From assembly GCA_028753945.1 (NCBI GenBank), contig JAPNXP010000014.1, positions 2,046,001-2,110,000 of the forward strand: 64,000 nt of DNA, in the 5' to 3' direction. The notes under the pieces are model-generated. The model saw nothing but the letters and a program-made list of their open reading frames with translations. It searched no databases and was not told where the DNA came from. A program made the position numbers and the translations under genes. Shown piece by piece: positions 11,162-22,371 of this stretch (positions are counted from its first letter, which is position 1; every line of letters begins with the position of its first letter). Source of the DNA: Hexactinellida sp. DTS-2022. Lineage: Eukaryota > Porifera > Hexactinellida.

Positions 11162-11419
11162 CCGTCTTTCTCCGAATAAGCGCCTCTGCGCTTATTGATT
11201 TCATCTTCAAAATTTGCCCCCATTTTTTCATGAAATTTCCAGAAAATACTATTAAGGTGCATTCAAATGGTTCCAGCGAGAGTAAACATCCTATAATTGC
11301 CTAAATCATAACAATCCCATTGCAGTTATCATTTATTGGGAATAAATTTTATCATATAGATACCATTTTTATAGAGCCGGCGCTTTTTTAAGCCCAGGCA
11401 CTTTTCCGGGGAAATGCGG
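11162..11419. mobile_element. MITE with AATAAGCGCC arms, copy 1
   Basis: Ends resemble CCGTATTTCCCCGAATAAGC followed by an internal GCGCC/GGCGC inverted motif. A clearer copy lies at 32074-32313, flanked by TA. Here the flanks are TA and TT, suggesting a Tc1/mariner-type TA target. Confidence 0.6.
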
Positions 11420-11562
11420 TTTATAGAATATCTGTCTTAGTTACTTGGTTCTTTTTTATGTTGCAATTGGAGGGGAGCGATAAGCACTGGCACTAACTGC
11501 TAAGGGGGGCAATCGACTGAAAAAGGTTGAGAAACACTGATGTAAAATCTTGAGTCGATTAT

Positions 11563-13300
11563 ATGGGAGGAAAAATATTTGGCTACGCATTGCAACCTCA
11601 TCACCCGATTAAAACTGTTTTCGCCATAATGGCTATAGAAAGTGATCGGAAATTGTCCGTTTGCTTCCATGCTCTTCTAATTCTGCTACCGAGATTTATG
11701 CAGTGGTCAAGTCTATCATCGGTGACATTGAACGATGTGGTCTAAAGGTGCAAGTTATCTGTACTTGATAACTATCCTCTAAGCGTGAACTTTTTCAAAC
11801 TCTTTTCCTCTGATAAAGACTCTTGACACCTACTGCTATTCATCCCATTGATCCAGAAAGAAAAATCTTCTTAATTTTCGATTTCGTTCATATTGTGAAA
11901 TCATTACGAAACTCCTGGATCAATTTGTAAGATTATGAACATAAATTTTCTTATCCAAACACACTCATTTTTCCGAACTATGAAAATAGCCAACAATTAC
12001 GTACGTATTGCGAAATTTCAAGATATTCGAATGCTTTACAAAAATGAGCAGAGATTTTGATCATCAAACAGGGTCATCGTTTAACAGCTAAAGCTTGCTG
12101 GCCCACAAGTTTAGAACGGAAAAATGTCAGCTTAGCTTTAAAGATTTTCGACACATCAACACTCGCTGCATTATTTATTTACGACTCCGCACGAACAAAT
12201 TCCGAAACCCAAACATTCGAGTTTATTATCATTATTATAATAGTTCGGAAAATCTTCAATGTGAATTCAACACATAAGCATATCAGAGTAATGATGATTT
12301 TTCCAAACCTCTTACGTGTGATAATTATCGTTTTATTTTTCTACGGATCATTGTTAATTGGCTTGCTAGATGGCGTTCTCGTGAAAATATACCCGGTAAA
12401 TTGAGTCCCCAAACTTCACAAGCTTCTCTCACTCGTGCCTTGCCCTGATTGAAATAGTAAACATCTCACTCAAAATTGTGGATTTGATTACGTGATCACA
12501 TCACAATTACAAAATGACCCAATCGAACATCATTTTGATTAGTATCGTATGATGTTTGGTGCACATTATTATGTTAGTTATTCTCAATTAATTGAAAGTG
12601 AACAATGGATCAAGCTATCAAGCATCCTCAAAATATTCTCGAAAAAGGAACAATCAGATTACATCAGTTTAAACTTTAAAGGATGTGATCGATTCCTGTT
12701 CCTCCTCATCTAACGAACTTTCCAATTATGCTTTAAACCTAGATACATACCTCATAGCATTGCAATCCTTTTCGACTATTACTTTTGATTGTTCACTTCT
12801 TCAATCAGTTGCCTTTGTCGGTGGTTATGCTGTACACTCATATTTGAAGCAATCTGACAAGTGTGATACTAGTATGTCATTGATTACACAGGACAAAGAA
12901 CTAGAAATCGTTGGTACGGAAGATACTTATAAAATAATTTAACTTATTGATCGAGGTGCTCTCAAATGGCCATCTCATATTGTTATAGATGCCATTATTA
13001 TTGTGTTACCGATCTTTATTACAATCTAAGTGACGAAACCTTAATGCGACGATTTTTATCAGGGTCCTCTAGACAAATCCTAATTCAGCTGACATTTATT
13101 TTAATCTAAGAAAGCCAGAGGATAAACTGGAGAAATACATGTAGTTTTTGCAATGTGGAAGGGTTGACTATCCTCCGAAAGATAACTACAATCACAGCAA
13201 ACGTTATTTTGACCAATAAAGTGCGCAATGTCAATTCCGCTCCACGAGAACAACAAAAAATATCCACTCTCGCAAACTCAAAAAGTTTAAAGATTAATTA
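11563..13300 (+). pseudogene. Catalytic and C-terminal remnants of P copy 2
   Basis: MGGKIFGYALQPHHP (11563) matches GGKIIGD of copy 1. Further recognisable fragments are LIFDFVHIVKSLRNSWINL (about 11875-11930, across a stop), KACWPTSLERKNVSLALKIF (12087-12150), a degenerate YRMMFGAHYYVSYSQLIES region (12540-12600), FVGGYAVHSYLKQS (12812-12855) and DRGALKWPSHIVIDAI (12950-13000). Frameshifts and stops separate all of them. The Glu-containing motif reads NDPIEHHFD. Confidence 0.7.
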
Positions 13301-13402
13301 ATTAATAACTCAATTTTTACAAACATTATGTACTTCTCAGTTTTATTACCTTATTATATATGGTGTCTACAATTGCAATCATCAAAGCTTTTGATTGATA
13401 TT
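13301..13402. other. Non-coding 3' flank of P copy 2
   Basis: AT-rich sequence without coding potential. It contains the left target duplication TTGATATT (13395-13402) of the following MITE. Confidence 0.4.
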
Positions 13403-13595
13403 CAGGGGTTTATCCAGGAGCGCGCCATACGCCTAGAGGCGTATAAATTTGGCTATGTTTGCGTTTAGGAGCGCGAAAACTGCCGAAACTCCCCGTAGAG
13501 TAATACAAAACCAACCTTTTAGGCGTACAAAATACATACTCTAGTGACCTTAGGGCAATTAGGAGCGTTCAATTTGTGTCCTGTATAATTCCCTG
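13403..13595. mobile_element. 193-bp hAT-type MITE, copy 1
   Basis: It starts CAGGGGTTTATCCAGGAG and ends ATAATTCCCTG, with a perfect 8-bp duplication TTGATATT on both sides. An internal signature is GCCATACGCCT and its inverse AGGCGTA. The sister copy at 30496-30688 has exactly the same length. Confidence 0.88.
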
Positions 13596-14380
13596 TTGAT
13601 ATTGTTGATAATAAATTCCAATTAGGACTGGAATTATGATAGAACTTAATTACCATTCTTTTATACAACAAGATGATTGATTGATTGAGAAAATCATGAA
13701 TTTCAAAATGGCACTTCTAATATATCCATGGTCCGCTTTTTCATTTCAGCACTCCGTCATTATTTCGTAGCCCACGACTGACTTAATTAATTATAATTAA
13801 TTCATTCCCTATTTGACTTGTATGGAAGCTTCCAATTTGTTTATTAGGGGTTTTCGAGCAGGAGGAATTTAAATTTAATAGCCAAATTAATTTAATTTAC
13901 TATGTGTGACAAATATTTAAAATTAATAAATTTAGTTGACCAGTTGACCTTGCAATTGGTGTTAAATTATGAATAATTTTTATAATTATTTATACTAATT
14001 AGCTAAATATCATTAATCTCAGAGATGATACAAGATAGAAACAAACTTCCAATTTATCAATTGAACCTTATGCCACGTAACAACTCTACAAATGGGTCTT
14101 GACACCTTGAGGTGATGATGACATCGTCAAAGAAATGTGTTTTTATAATTTTGTAAATTCTATATTTCAAATGGGTTGGTTGGTGTTGGGTGATCACCCA
14201 ACACTCACATAAAAAATGCTGACTCATCACATATTAAAATCCACTGAAACTTGAACATCTCTGAAATGAAGTGGGGTAAAACGAAACTTCCAACTCACAA
14301 TGAGCAGTTGCCTTCCGAAACGCTTTTCTGAAATGGTTTAACACCTTCATAGTGTTGTCAGGGCGAAAAAAATCCAAAAT
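13596..14380. other. Non-coding stretch between MITEs
   Basis: AT-rich DNA with no coding frame. TAATTAATTATAATTAATTC at about 13781-13802 recurs near 15035. 14240-14370 matches 3390-3510, pointing to a shared transposon end. Confidence 0.4.
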
Positions 14381-14500
14381 TGCAGCTGTGCAGACATCAT
14401 TTTCCTTTGGAGGCTCTATCCATTAACCAACCAGTATCCACTGAAATATAGTGCCTACAAAGGGAAATACGTCGACACAGGCTGCAATTTTGGAATTTAT
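14380..14500. repeat. Palindromic MITE, TGTCGACAG-arm family, copy 2
   Basis: It has the same arm sequences as 3517-3645: TTGCAGCTGTGCAGACAT at the left and GTCGACACAGGCTGCAATTT at the right, with TTTCCTTTGGA and its complement inside. Confidence 0.55.
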
Positions 14501-14504
14501 TACT

Positions 14505-16145
14505 GTGCCTACTATACTATAGTATAGTGTCCCAGTTCTAATCTTGCTACTTTCGCATATTATTGGTCCGTATCCTCTCCTCAGAAGTGAGCTTTATTAA
14601 CTAAGAGCCCAAATTTTCAGCGTAAGTGTCTCATGGGTTACAGATGTGCATCTGTACCTTTTGATTAATTTTTTTGGACTCATTTTTGCACCTGTTTAAT
14701 ATTTCAACAGGAACAATAAATAGTACCCGAATATTCAATTTATTTGCATTCGATAGAGAATTAAATTCTACACCTTTTTACAGTGCACGAATTTTTATAT
14801 TGGGTTTCGTTTGTGCTACAATTGAGTTTCAAATTTCCTTTGTTATTAACACTTCATTTAAATTTTTTAATCTAATTATATTGTTTCAACTTTTAATAAT
14901 TATGTTGATTCCACTTGAGATCGAGTAGGCTTCTATTTTCGAATTGAAAACTAAGATTTTGCATTCGATAACTACGACAGATTATGTGATAATATTTTCT
15001 TCTCAAGAATACTCTTGCACTATTACTATACTGACGTAATTAATTATAATTAATTCAGTCTATATTTTGACTTATATAGATGCTTCTAATTTGTTTATTA
15101 GGGGTTATGGAGTGTGTGAAATTGAAATATGGTAACCAAATTGATTATATTTACTTTGTGACAATTAATTAAACTTGATAAATTTAAATTTAAACTGAAT
15201 TAGGTTTTGAATTATTACTGTGCCGACTATGCTGTAGTATAGTGTCTCAGTTCTAATCTCACTGCCTTTAATATATATTTTTCAACGTAGACGGTGCCCT
15301 GGCCAGAGCTTTATAGTTTATGGGCTGAAACTTGGCATGTAGGTGCAATGGGACCGTTTTGATTAACAAATTTTGGAAACATGATCAACACCTTTCAAAG
15401 ATTTTAAAGTCCATAACTCAAAAGATGTTATACTAAATCCCCTATTTTTTATTTTACCATTGGATTCTCCATAAAATTCTGCGTCTGATGGGAGAAGACA
15501 AACTTTCATAATGGGTTTAATTCATGCCATTAATGGAGGTTTGAATTTCTTTGTTTACTCACACTTCATTTCAATTGAAAGTGTTAAATCTTACTCGATT
15601 GTTTCAACTTGCGATAAATATATTAATTTAATCTATAAATTCCAGCTGGATTCTATTTAATTGTAGTATTACTATACAATGGATAAAATATAAGAAAATT
15701 ATATAAGGAATTTGTTGACTTAACTCTACTCACCGTGGATAACATTCCTAAAATAATTAACTATTTATATAATTAAATCTCTTTACATAATGAATGAATG
15801 ACAAATTAATGAAATTTATCAATCCTTCCTTTGTCCGGTAACAACTTGATAAATGAGCCTAACAAACACCTCTAGGCGTTTATTTCATGGCGAAAAAATC
15901 AAAAATTGCAGCCTGTGCTTTATAATTTTTATTTTTAACTGTGCCGACTATACTTTAGTAAGGTGGCCCAGTTTTAATCTCACTGGCTTATTTTTATTTT
16001 TTACTGTGCCGACTATTAGTATACTATAGTATAGTGGCCCAGGATTGAAATCACAGCCTTTATTATTATTTTTCTGTCTGTAGACGGTGCACTGGCCAGA
16101 GCTTTATAGTTGATTGGCTGAAACTATCTTTGGGAGGAGGGGGGG
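14505..16145. repeat. Three diverged copies of an ACTGTGCCGACTATACT repeat
   Basis: Segments beginning ACTGTGCCGACTATACTATA at about 14505 and related forms at about 15216, 15945 and 16005 each continue with GTGTCCCAGTTCTAATCTC. Two further share the downstream block AGACGGTGCCCTGGCCAGAG. No coding frame spans them. An open frame at 14674-14928 has no recognisable motif and looks fortuitous. Confidence 0.45.
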
Positions 16146-17117
16146 AATTTTTTTTTGCTAACAAAAACACAAGATCTCGGATGCCGACAACAAACATTAT
16201 GGTTGCCTAATAAAAATAATATATGTTGCCCAGAAAATTCAGGATTATAACAAATTTAGGGAATTAGGGGCATATAAGTGAGATGAATGTATGGGGAGTA
16301 TGCTGCTATCATATATTACTGTGGAAAATTGTATTGCCGGAAATTTCTGTTATTACTCATATTAGTTAGATAGCTTCTTATCTATATGTGATATTTTGTT
16401 TTAAGACTCTAACTGTTCTAAATTTTGAGTTATGACCATATTATTACACTTTTTGTTAGTTTTGTGGGATTTCCACACTTCAGGAGTCTCAAATATAAAA
16501 TAACAAATTATATATGAACGAAATTTGTTGGTAAATAGGTCCAAATAGATAAACAGCACAAAATGAGACGTTACACAACTCGATCCAATCATTATTCGAT
16601 AGGTTATGGCCATTAACGCCTCATAAGGGGGCAAAATTTCACACATTTTTCATTATACATTTAGAACCACGGTTTTTAAAATGACCATATATGGTCATTT
16701 TCATTTTACCAATTTTGATGACGAAGCAAATTTCCAACTCTTGATCTATGGAAAGCAGAGACTAGCTCTAAAATTCTAATCACATCATGATACTATTTCT
16801 TACTTGTTGGAAAACCTTTGGGATTATATTTTAATTTGAATGATGTGTTCTGCATTCAAATGCCCATATATGGTGGTGACACAGTGGCAGTATTTTATTG
16901 CGGTGACAAAAATCCAACTTCGCATCCAATTGAGATAGACCTTAGCTCTAAATTGCTAAAAATAATCTAATTCAAATTCAAATGACATTAACTATTTTAT
17001 GCAGCTTTGGAACTTCCTTTTCTTCGTGCTTTCAAATTCTGGACTCAGCCACTTCGACACAGTAGTTTGGGAAAAGTTGCTCGTGGGAACAATTTTTCAT
17101 CCGAACACTGTCTAATC
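16146..17117. repeat. Non-coding stretch with a dispersed repeat
   Basis: No gene is visible. 16670-16920 is a diverged relative of 45890-46140; they share CAATTTTGATGAC near one end and CCCATATATGGTGGTG near the other. Confidence 0.4.
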
Positions 17118-17276
17118 ACGGGCGTCGCACGGCTATGAAAAATCTCCGGCCAAACAGTTAAAGTGGTCCGGCCAAACAGTTAAAGTTGTCCGGCCAAAAC
17201 CGGACCGTCCTATATAATATAGTAGAAAAAATTAAAACTGGTCCGGCCATGGCCGGACCGCGTGCTACGCCTATGC
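17118..17276. repeat. GC-rich palindromic repeat, GGTCCGGCC motif
   Basis: Repeated GGTCCGGCCAAA units on the left face GGTCCGGCCATGGCCGGACC on the right; the latter is itself a perfect palindrome. The bounds GGGCGTCGCACG and CGTGCTACGCC form an imperfect inverted pair. This looks like another motif-expanded MITE. Confidence 0.45.
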
Positions 17277-17861
17277 TAATGAATTTGTCTGATATTTTAA
17301 TAGAGTGTTGAGAACAAGTTAAACAGTGAAAATGATTGATGTAATTTTGATTACTTCTTTTTGACCGTGATGTGGGCACTTTAGTGCCAAAATATGTCAA
17401 AAACCATGAAAAGCGGGATTCTCCAGACATATACCCCAAAATTAAAGTTCTGCGAAATTTTTGAGTGAAGGGTAAACATGACGAGGTTGTATTGGATATT
17501 ATAGCTTAGTCCCTTGAACAAAAAACATCCAATTAGTGTAGTATGAGTATCTAAAAAAATTTGGTTTTGATGTATTAAAACTTGAGTCATAGCATTCTAT
17601 GCACTAAGGCAATGGTTGTCACTAAAAAAATTGGACCAGGGATTGGTTAAACGACAAAATGCTTTTTCGTTATTTTGTACATTAGTTTAATAAAATCTTT
17701 ATTAAATAGTTACAATCAGCGTCGTGTATTATGGATTGTGTTCATTATACCCAATTTTGATAATATACGAACTCGAATACATTTCTATTTAAATTGTTAA
17801 CTGGGAACATAACTAATAAGGCTTTTAATATTAAATAGAAATGTACAATTAATTAACTATA

Positions 17862-18416
17862 CACTAACTGGCCAAAACAGCAATAATTTGTATTCAGACA
17901 TTTGAGGTTATACCAGCATAATAACATTAGTATAAGCTACAAAATGGCTATTTTACATGAAACGATATGTACAGTATAATAAAACAGCAAAATTTCGAAT
18001 TTACATTTTTATGGAGGCGATAAACTCCTTAAATATATAATTAGCTAATTAAATAATTAATTTGTGATCATTAAGATACAATGATAATGTTTTAATTCTG
18101 ATATCAGATTTGAATTCCACATGGTTAAATTACTCTAAGTGCATAATTTCAAATCAATCCGAATATTTTCCACTGTTATATAGCCACATTTCCATTTGTG
18201 CCACTTATGCCACAAGTGGCACGTGGCAGAAACACGTAGGCCACTTCGTGGATATTTTCTAAATTGAATTGAAATCACAATATTTTGTAATGTATATCTA
18301 TAATAAGATATTTATAGTCATTTCAGAATAGTTTAGATTGCCATTAATAATTTACCAGACGAGTATTATGTGTGCATTAAAATCCCTATTGTTCAATTAC
18401 TTTTGGCTGGTTAGTG
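17862..18416. mobile_element. Tc1/mariner-type MITE (CACTAAC ends), copy 1
   Basis: Ends CACTAACTGGCCAAAACAG and the complement CTTTTGGCTGGTTAGTG are flanked by TA. The interior holds GTGCCACTTATGCCACAAG followed by GGCACGTGGC, which is also seen in the second copy near 36970. No coding frame. Confidence 0.7.
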
Positions 18417-18689
18417 TATTTTGTTCATAATAAGCAGGCCTGACTCATTAGTAATCTATATTGGGAGTATACTTGTATTTGAACTGATGTTCAAAGGAAC
18501 TAATATTGCTTGTCACCTATACATCTTGTTTTTATCCACCTTTTTTTATCCACCCATAATGAAAATTTACATTGGTGGATATTAATGGGATTCTAAAAAA
18601 TTTAAATTGCCCCTTCTATTCCATTCAAATCCACTCTCACTTATTCCAAATACATACCTCAACCAGTATAATATTTATCTGAATACGAT

Positions 18690-18845
18690 GTATTGGGTTG
18701 TGCCTGACTGTATCTCCAATTTCAGAGGAGAAGATTTCACGAAAGTTTTAATTTCCCAAAAGATGAGGATCTTCGGGAAAATGGTTCAAGGCTATTCCCA
18801 GACCCAGAGAAGACTACCAAAACAACAAGATTCCAAGGGTTAGTA
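18690..18845 (+). pseudogene. THAP finger remnant of P copy 3
   Basis: VVPDCISNFRGEDFTKV starts the domain. A one-base shift near 18755 restores FNFPKDEDLREKWFKAIPRP, the usual THAP core with conserved Pro and Trp. The first Cys of the pair is lost or lies upstream, and no C-x2-H pair is readable. Confidence 0.65.
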
Positions 18846-18989
18846 ATTCTTACATTAAAATAATGAATTTTTCAACGAAACTCTGATTCAGTTACTATAA
18901 TAATTTAATTCCTTAAAAGTACAAGTGTGATTATGCAATCTGAACCTCGTTATTGAAATTTTCCTTAGTTTGACCTCAAATACATGTTA

Positions 18990-19084
18990 AGCCTGTTAGG
19001 ACCAATTGGCTCAATTTAAAAGACTACGAAAAGGTGTTTATCTTCCCAAAATATACTGAATGCAAACCTCATGACTTACCAGGC
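18990..19084 (+). pseudogene. P copy 3 fragment before nested insertions
   Basis: Across a frame change the sequence reads NWLNLKDYEKVFIFPKYTE, matching NNWLNLKDHDRTFIYPD of copy 1. The rest of the catalytic core between the THAP remnant and this point has been deleted. Confidence 0.6.
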
Positions 19085-19570
19085 TTGGGGCTGATTACGA
19101 TTACAATCGTTTCGATTGTAATCGATTACAACTTTTCCTGTAATCGTAATCGTTATCAAAATCACGCTTTTTTGAAGGATGTAATCGTAATCGTTATCAC
19201 CCACTAGTAATCAGCCCCAGGTATGGCACCAGGCCCGCCCCCAAATTTTCCACAATAACTTTCAACAAGGACATAGTTTGAGGGTTCGCTGATCTCATTG
19301 CTCCCCCAAAGATATATCCGGCCCTACAAATAATTCTTGGTGGTTACCCCCATGCACACGGGCCTTATTTTTCGCGCGCATGAAACTTCCGGGGCTTAAT
19401 CAGAACAATCTTTATTGCATGGTAAAGAAAATGAAATTGTAATGAATTGTAATCGATTACAACATTCCTGTAATCGTATTCGTAATCATAATCAAGCTTT
19501 TTCTGAAGGATGTAATCGTAATCGTAATCGTAATCACTCACTAGTAATCACTCACTAGTAATCAGCCCCA
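19085..19570. mobile_element. GATTAC-repeat MITE cluster
   Basis: A 135-bp unit with ends GGGGCTGATTAC and GTAATCAGCCCC (19087-19219) is almost entirely repeats of GATTACAATCG and its inverse TGTAATCGTAATCG. A second partial copy occupies 19440-19570. The 220 bp between them are a distinct non-coding insert rich in G/C runs. Confidence 0.6.
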
Positions 19571-19757
19571 GGTCTGATGACTACACATAAGAGTTTCCAT
19601 CAATACATCAGAACTTGGTATCGATACCAGTTCATTTTCTAATTCCATTTACCCTACCATCTGCTATTCAGCCTTCAGGACATAAGAACTTTATTCTATT
19701 CGGATAAGTGCAATTTATTCAAACGTGCTCCCAGATTAACACCAAAAGCCTGTTGGC

Positions 19758-20031
19758 CAGTGGCGGATTCTTTAAAAAATTATGGGGGGGGCAAAATTGA
19801 ACTTATCAGAGCTACTTTTTTATTCCATTATAGAATACTACACAGTACACATACTAAAACTACAATTTGTCCATGCTAGCTATTACGCGTTCATCCTATT
19901 AGAATTTCCAATAAATTATAATATCTTTCTTGTTTACAAATTAATTTAAGTTATTCTAATGTTGAAAAACTGGGGGGCAATTGCCCCCCAGGGCCCCCAC
20001 GCCTCCCCCCCCCCCCAGGAATCCGCCGTTG
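19758..20031. mobile_element. 274-bp hAT MITE inserted in P copy 3
   Basis: Ends CAGTGGCGGATTC and GAATCCGCCGTTG are flanked by a perfect 8-bp duplication CTGTTGGC (19750-19757 and 20032-20039). Subterminal G and C runs give the GGGGCAAAATTG pattern. The insertion falls inside the KACWP codons of the transposase; removing one duplication restores that motif. Confidence 0.88.
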
Positions 20032-21189
20032 CTGTTGGCCTTCTAGCCTGGAAAGACAAAATGTCAATTTAGCACTTAGGGTTTTTCACGAATCAGCATC
20101 AGTGGGACTGTTAGCATATAACTTGGAAATAACATTGTAGACAAAACCCAAACTGTTGAATTTTTGAAATTAATCAATGATGTTTGGAAAATGTTTAATG
20201 TGAACTGGGTAGGGAAGAATATTTGTTTTAATGACGAAATGTCTGCACCCTTATGTTTGAACGACTCGTGATTATTGTTTCTCAAAAACTTAGTTTCTTG
20301 GTTAGAGTGCTAGAGAGCTCTTCCTACAGCGAAAGGAAAATTATCTCCTCAAAGTTTTAAACAAGGCGTTACTTTACTACGTACTCGAATTGATTTGTAC
20401 AAAATATCAAATATGGTTTCAAATACCTTCTGACATCAAGGATACAATACGATGCTTTAGAACACCATTTTGGTTTGTACCGGCAAATGTCAGGTTCACA
20501 GTATCACATTTCATATTGTCAAATCCTGGAGTCTGAGAGCCGGCTTCAGCTTTCTAATATTCTAAAATTGTTTCAGATCAGAAGAGAATCTGATACTTTT
20601 GAGAGACCTATTAGTCTCTTAGAGTATTTAAGTACATTTTTTCACTCAAATGACGATGAACATGCTGCTAGTTTTGATTTAGATTCCTATTTGTCAACCT
20701 TAAATGAAATCAGCCTTCCGGAAATGGCAGCATGTTAATTAAGTTGAGTGCCTCGCGTTTGTCGCTGGCTATGCTTTTTTTTCTTATCTCAAAAAATCTA
20801 GTAAATTGTATATTGTGCAGGAAATTTCTATGTACTGAAAATCCTTACAAGTGAATGATGACATGGGCAGTCAGTCTATACTGATAGAATTGCTAGATAG
20901 GGGTTCTCTCAAATATCCATCGAGCCATGTTCTTGAATGCATTAAGGTCATTTTTGATATATTTAGCAAAATTGACAGTCATAGGGAACAATTTGACAAC
21001 TTTTACTCTGGCTCTTCCCGTACAAAACTTGTTCAACTGGCATGGACCACTATGGAACTAGAGCATAGCACACTTTGGAGATTCGTATGTGAATGCAATG
21101 TATCGCGGTGGGACATTCTACGAAAACTTTTTCTCACTGTTTCCAACTGTTTATTATCTAATAGAGTTAAGAATAATTATGTACTATAG
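20032..21189 (+). pseudogene. C-terminal half of P transposase copy 3
   Basis: SSLERQNVNLALRVFHESA (20045-20100) leads the fragment. After breaks, DALEHHFGLYRQMSGSQYH (about 20450-20505) contains the presumed catalytic Glu in intact form. Two longer frames follow: 20475-20738, an acidic middle part, and 20851-21189, with LLDRGSLKYPSSHVLECIKV and a tail ending at TAG. The fragments match copies 1 and 4 in order. Confidence 0.72.
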
Positions 21190-21761
21190 TATTGAAGCGT
21201 GATAATAGTAAACTTAGTAAATTCAAGAATTAATTTTTCTTTGTTTCTTTTTAGTTTTATTCAGTCAACCTGTTGCTGTTCCTGTAGATGTATTAAGTGT
21301 GACTACTCCCTCTTTGAAGTATATCTCTATTTACGTATTGATGTCTTGAGCTCCTTTGTATTATAATAACTTTTATATCAATATCTGTGTTTGTATGAGT
21401 ATACTGTATTATATATTATATATTAAACTCCTTATATTTTCTAATCGTTTTAATTGACAATAATATGTTGTCAAGATGATGAGGGTAGCTAAAATTAGTG
21501 GAAAATTGAACAAATTACCATTTTAGAAAATGTTGTTTTGAAGTACTTAATCAATCCCTGGTCCGAAATTTTTAGTGACCACCATTGCCTTAGTGTATAG
21601 AATGCTATGCTTGAGTAATTTGGAATTTTCCAATAATTTTATCTGTTATTGATGATACAGGATCGAGCTAACCTAAGGCGCAGCTGAAAATTATTTTATT
21701 TCCCTAACAAATACGATTGTGCATCATGTTTATTTATGAAATTACTTATATAGAGCTCAGC
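21190..21761. other. 3' end of P copy 3 and spacer to copy 4
   Basis: Non-coding and AT-rich. It contains the right inverted end of copy 3 (about 21540-21609), its CTTGAGT repeat, and the left GCTCAGC repeat of copy 4 (21755-21761). The two transposons are separated by only about 150 bp. Confidence 0.5.
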
Positions 21762-22272
21762 CATAGACTACTTAATACACAGACTGGCAACTCACCGAAA
21801 TCGCAAATAAAAAGAGAGGCCAGTTTATAATTTTCACTTGAGGGTTGGACTCTTTATTGAAAGTTACAATTTCGATATAAGTGGGGTAAAAAGTCATGGC
21901 GAATCCATTGGGATGGTTTTTGAGATTCTCAGAGTTGCGGTTTGGGCGCCATTTATGATGATTTGGCATTATTTAACATAAAAATAAAATGGCAAATATT
22001 TGTTATTATTTAAACTCATATTCTTACATATTCACCTTTAAGTTTTAGCAAATTGCTTAGATGTGTTTATAACTCGCTGAAGATATTTTACTGAGAATAT
22101 TTCACAATTTGGCAATTCTTCGAAAACGAGAATAATATATTGTAAAGCAACCATATGTCATATAAATATTAAATTTACCTTTACTGTTTACAAAATTCAT
22201 CGTTTATTTTGAATGATTTTCTTTATTTTGTTTAATTATTATGTTACAGATGCACTTTGTGCCCGCACTGGC

Positions 22273-22293
22273 CCCGCATCTCCCCCATGCGGG
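22273..22293. repeat. 7-bp GC-rich hairpin upstream of transposase
   Basis: CCCGCAT and ATGCGGG form a perfect 7-bp stem around a 7-nt C-rich loop, about 80 bp before the start codon in otherwise AT-rich leader. A regulatory role is only a guess. Confidence 0.4.
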
Positions 22294-22371
22294 AGCTTAA
22301 TATCAATTATTATCCGAAATGTATTTTAATAACCTCTTATTTTCTGTTACCTTTAGTTAATTAATTAGCTG

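Larger units (their letters stand above)
8992..11539 (-). mobile_element. ZBED5-like hAT transposon inserted in P copy 2
   Basis: The termini are CAGTGGTTCTCAAACTT at 8992 and the complement of CAGTGTTTCTCAACCTT ending at 11539, a well-known hAT end type. The flanking 8-mers do not match, so a target duplication is not visible. It carries a - strand transposase and, near its transposase start, an unrelated MITE (11162-11419). Confidence 0.8.
7981..13300 (+). mobile_element. P-element (THAP9-like) copy 2, decayed and interrupted by hAT
   Basis: Pieces of a second P transposase run from a THAP finger at 7981 to a C-terminal segment near 13250 in the same order as copy 1. The ZBED-type hAT (8992-11539) splits it after a segment matching the SPACYKFLQSLD region. 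There are many frameshifts and stops. The MULE ends only 18 bp before its start codon, so the 5' sequences of this copy lie left of 5388. Confidence 0.8.
17588..21609 (+). mobile_element. P-element copy 3 with 65-bp inverted ends, decayed
   Basis: Inverted ends begin CATAGCATTCTATGCACTAA and run through GGCAATGG and GTCACTAAAAA to GGACCAGGGATTG. They are flanked by a 7-bp direct repeat CTTGAGT (17581-17587 and 21610-21616). Between them are a THAP remnant, transposase fragments and three nested elements (17862, 19085, 19758). The CATAG tip is shared with copy 4 and with the foldback at 26312. Confidence 0.82.
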